Shown: in pieces, positions 61,401 to 64,000 of the stretch
Layout: every line of letters begins with the position of its first letter
Position numbering within the stretch: position 1 is the stretch's first letter
Source of the DNA: Eremophila alpestris peregrina
Taxonomy: Eukaryota > Chordata > Aves > Passeriformes > Alaudidae
Assembly (NCBI GenBank): GCA_009792885.1
Contig: WMCF01000030.1
Location: 7,382,417 to 7,446,416 of the forward strand
Length of the DNA stretch: 64,000 nucleotides
Direction: 5' to 3'
Notes under the pieces: model-generated
Seen by the model: only the letters and a program-made list of their open reading frames with translations
What the model was told of the DNA's origin: nothing
Database searches by the model: none
Position numbers and translations under genes: made by a program

Positions 61401-62326
61401 GACAAGGTGGCCTCAAGGCAATAAAGATTATAAAGATTACATTTTTTTCACCCTTCTGTCAGGCCTGAGCCAGAGCAAACACAGCACCCAGATTCAAGGT
61501 GCAGATGGATCCTGCAACCTGCAGTGGAGGAAGAAGACATGCTGAGGGAGGGCAAAGGTGCCTGTGGAACAGAAGCGTAGATGTGTGAACTCTACCTGGA
61601 ATCTGACTGACTCGGGTTCAAACTAAACTCGTGAACAAACACTGTGTTAGATTTCACACAAACTTGTCTCCTTCACCTGCGGCATCCATTATCCATGTTT
61701 TTTTCCAATATCCGGGAGATGCTGGGATGGATTTGTGATAGGAGGTGCAGCTGTGTTGGTGGAACTTTGGCACCTTCTGTTGTGTACAGGGTCTGTTCAG
61801 AGTTTAGCCAGCCTTTCAACTGCTAAAGAGCAATAGCTGCAAAAACAGAGCCCTGGGACTGTCTTACAGCAATGACACCATTTTGTGGAGTTAATGCCTG
61901 CTGATTTCATCATCCTGTACTCTTTCCCCATGTTTACAGGATGAGATTTTAGATGAGAATGCCAGATTAGGCCTAGTGGTAAAAAAAAAAAAAAAAATCT
62001 TACCTTAATTGTAGCCAGAGTTCTAATTTTCAGGGGTCAGTACTATCATTAAAACCACGTTTGCATCTAAATTAATACTTGGTTGGCAGCTGTGGCAAGT
62101 CACAGACATGTCAGGAGGACCCTTCTTATTCTTTTAGATGTGGACTCTAGTACATTGATCCTTCTGTGCTGTGTTAATCTATTAATGAATTGGAAAATGT
62201 GTGATGTAGATGAAGCCTTCTGAGTTGGTGACAAATCTTAAATCTAGGTAAGTTACAAGTATAAACACAGAAAGTTGTGAAGGACAGCAAATGAGGTGGT
62301 GTCTCACATAAAGCAGCTGGCACTCA
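61401..62326. other. Gene-free flank upstream of PNPLA4
   Basis: No gene recognised. A poly-A run lies at about 61981-61997. Base composition returns to AT-rich right after the island. Confidence 0.5.
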
Positions 62327-62556
62327 AAGTCACAGAATTTTGGGGGTTGGAAAGAACCTATGGAGATCATCTAATCCAACCCCCTTGCCAAGGCAGATTT
62401 ACCTGAAACAGGTGACACAGGAACAAATCCAGGTAGGTTTTTCAGAAAGGGAGACTCCAGAACCATGCTGAGCAGCCTGTTCCACTGCTCTGTCACCCTC
62501 AACGTAAAGAAGTTCTTTCTCAAGTTGAGGTGGAACTTCTTGTATTTTAGTTTATG
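62327..62556 (-). mobile_element. CR1 fragment, minus orientation
   Basis: Starts 'aaagtcacagaattttgggg' followed by 'gagatcatctaatccaaccc', the reverse complement of the CR1 end. It runs through 'cagcctgttccactgctctg' and 'aagttctttctcaagttgag'. Confidence 0.93.
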
Positions 62557-62605
62557 ATCGTAAAAGAGTAACATTAATGACTCCTTTGTCCTTAAGACTT
62601 CTTAA

Positions 62606-63072
62606 GGGCTTTGAGGTGCTGGAGCATGTCCAGAGAAGGGCAGCAGACCTGGTAGAGGATCTGGAGTGCATGTCCTATGAGGAATGGCTGAGAGAGCTGA
62701 GGTTGTTTAGCCTGGAGAAGAGGAGGATCAGGAGAGACCTTATGACTCTCTGCAACTGCCTGAAAGGAGGCTGCAGCCACATGGGGGTCAGCCTCTTCTC
62801 CCAGACACAGCTAGTGACAGGATAAGGGGAAATGGCCTCAAGCTGTGCCAGGGAAGATTCAGGTTGGACATCAGGAAGAGTTTCTTCATGGAAGGGATTG
62901 TTAGAAGTAGGTGGCCCAGGGAAGTGGTGGAGTTAGTGTTCCTGAGGGTGTTTAAGGAAATTCTGGATGTGGCACTCAGTGCCATAGTCTAGTTGACACA
63001 TGGTGTTCAGTCAGAGGTCGGACTCAATAATCTCAGGGTTTTTTTCAGCCTCATTGATTCTGGGATTCTTTA
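62606..63072 (+). mobile_element. CR1 fragment with ORF2 C-terminal remnant, plus orientation
   Basis: Contains the end of CR1 ORF2: the frame from 62577 reads FEVLEHVQRRA, SYEEWLRELRLFSLEKRR and CNCLKGGCS, the reverse-transcriptase polyprotein tail, and is then interrupted by stops. The 3' region follows with 'aagattcaggttggacatca' and a diverged end. It lies about 50 bases from the minus-oriented CR1 copy, making an inverted pair. Confidence 0.9.
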
Positions 63073-64000
63073 GCTCCCTAAATCCATTCTCAAAGAATTC
63101 TTTTTCCCATATCTAGACATGATCAGACCCTTATCCTTCAACTATCTGTTGCATTTAGATAAATTTATCCATACTCAACCTTTTTATAGCATGACCTACA
63201 TCTTTCATTCTTTGCTCCTTTAGTGGTTGTTCTTTGGAATTCTCTGACATTTTCTTAATAAAGTTCACCAAACAAATCTTACATGAGTTACATAAGTGTT
63301 TAAATGGCTTTACAACATGGTGCTTGTCAGAACAGGTATTTTGAAGCACCCATATATTTAAGGAATGAGGCATTTTAAAATGTGTGTAAAATCATTTCCT
63401 GAAACAGACTAAGCTACAGGAGCAAAAGGAGCTTTCAATAACAGCACTTCAATTTAGCTATAGATTTGATCAGCACAATTAAGCTGGTTAGTGATGTGAC
63501 TACTTTACCATGTCTCTGTCAGTAAAACTGAATTCTTCTGAAATTTGAGGCCCACATGGAAAATGAGGAGACAAAAAAATCACTGAGGATCAAACTTAAA
63601 GGTCTTTTATTATTGACAAAGATGCTGTGTGTATAATTCAGAAGCAGACATGTAAAAATATGTCTCTTCAATAAGCTCTGCAGAATAAATTTTAATGGAG
63701 AAGACACAAGATTCTAGTCATGGACAGGTGTCATCAAAGGATTTAATGCAGTTTTTTGCAACATTAATTCAAATTTGCCTTTATCCAAATGCTGACCAAT
63801 GGATTGAAATGTTCAAGGAAATTTAATGATTTATGGCACTCTATTCAGATTTATGGCAGAAATGTATAGTAGTGCATCACAAAGAAAAGATGAGCTTTTT
63901 TTATAGGATAAGCATAAGAACAGAGCTGAGCAACTGATACTCAAAGGTATGTGTTTGACTGGTGACCACTGAAAACTAATTCCTTTCTTTATTGCCCTTG
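63073..64000. other. Gene-free AT-rich end of the window
   Basis: No gene or element recognised. Open frames at 63155-63373 and 63519-63707 (minus) lack domain character. Confidence 0.5.

Noticed and set aside
60806..61545. Several long open frames (up to about 198 codons) on both strands in the GC-rich block
   Set aside because: They are Arg/Pro/Ala/Gly-rich, overlap in all frames and repeat with the 104-bp duplication. This is what a CpG island with few stop codons produces, and the protein has no domain character.
62577..62825. Open frame that looks protein-like (VQRRA, SYEEWLRELRLFSLEKRR)
   Set aside because: It is the C-terminal remnant of CR1 ORF2, interrupted downstream, not a host gene.

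Overview
The window is vertebrate nuclear DNA, almost certainly from a bird. It is AT-rich, with short coding exons in long introns, GT-AG splice sites and one CpG island. It carries many fragments of CR1 non-LTR retrotransposons with the typical avian 3' end (a 'cccttccaaccc...ccattctatga' type tail). Nothing bacterial is present. A songbird is plausible but cannot be proven from the sequence.

Layout. About 1-26,000 contains no gene I can support: AT-rich DNA, CR1 pieces, microsatellites, short tandem repeats and one intriguing membrane-type small ORF (25,037-25,258, minus). From 26,022 to 32,702 on the plus strand I assemble a four-exon gene for a 224-residue type I membrane protein: signal peptide, one V-type immunoglobulin domain, a Cys-containing stalk with a transmembrane segment, and a tyrosine-rich tail with a YEDM motif. 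Exon order, intron phases (1, 1, 0), length and tail resemble the CD28/CTLA4/ICOS co-receptor family, but the ligand-binding proline motif is absent, so it is a divergent or new member. Its mRNA probably ends near 33.7-33.8 kb.

From about 61 kb down to about 38.2 kb on the minus strand lies PNPLA4 (patatin-like phospholipase domain-containing 4). All six exons of the canonical 253-residue protein are resolved to the base, with the Ser43 and Asp163 catalytic dyad intact. Its promoter is a CpG island (about 60.8-61.4 kb) with a perfect-period 104-bp tandem duplication. Between the island and the canonical start codon are two further well-formed exons (58,776-58,902 and 59,605-59,912). When spliced they stay open and in frame with PNPLA4, predicting isoforms with 30 or 121 extra N-terminal residues.

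The two genes converge tail to tail with about 4.4 kb between their likely poly(A) sites; nothing suggests they work together. PNPLA4 is a lipid ester hydrolase/transacylase. The immunoglobulin-type protein is probably a leukocyte surface receptor. The right end (61.4-64 kb) holds two CR1 fragments in opposite orientation and no gene.
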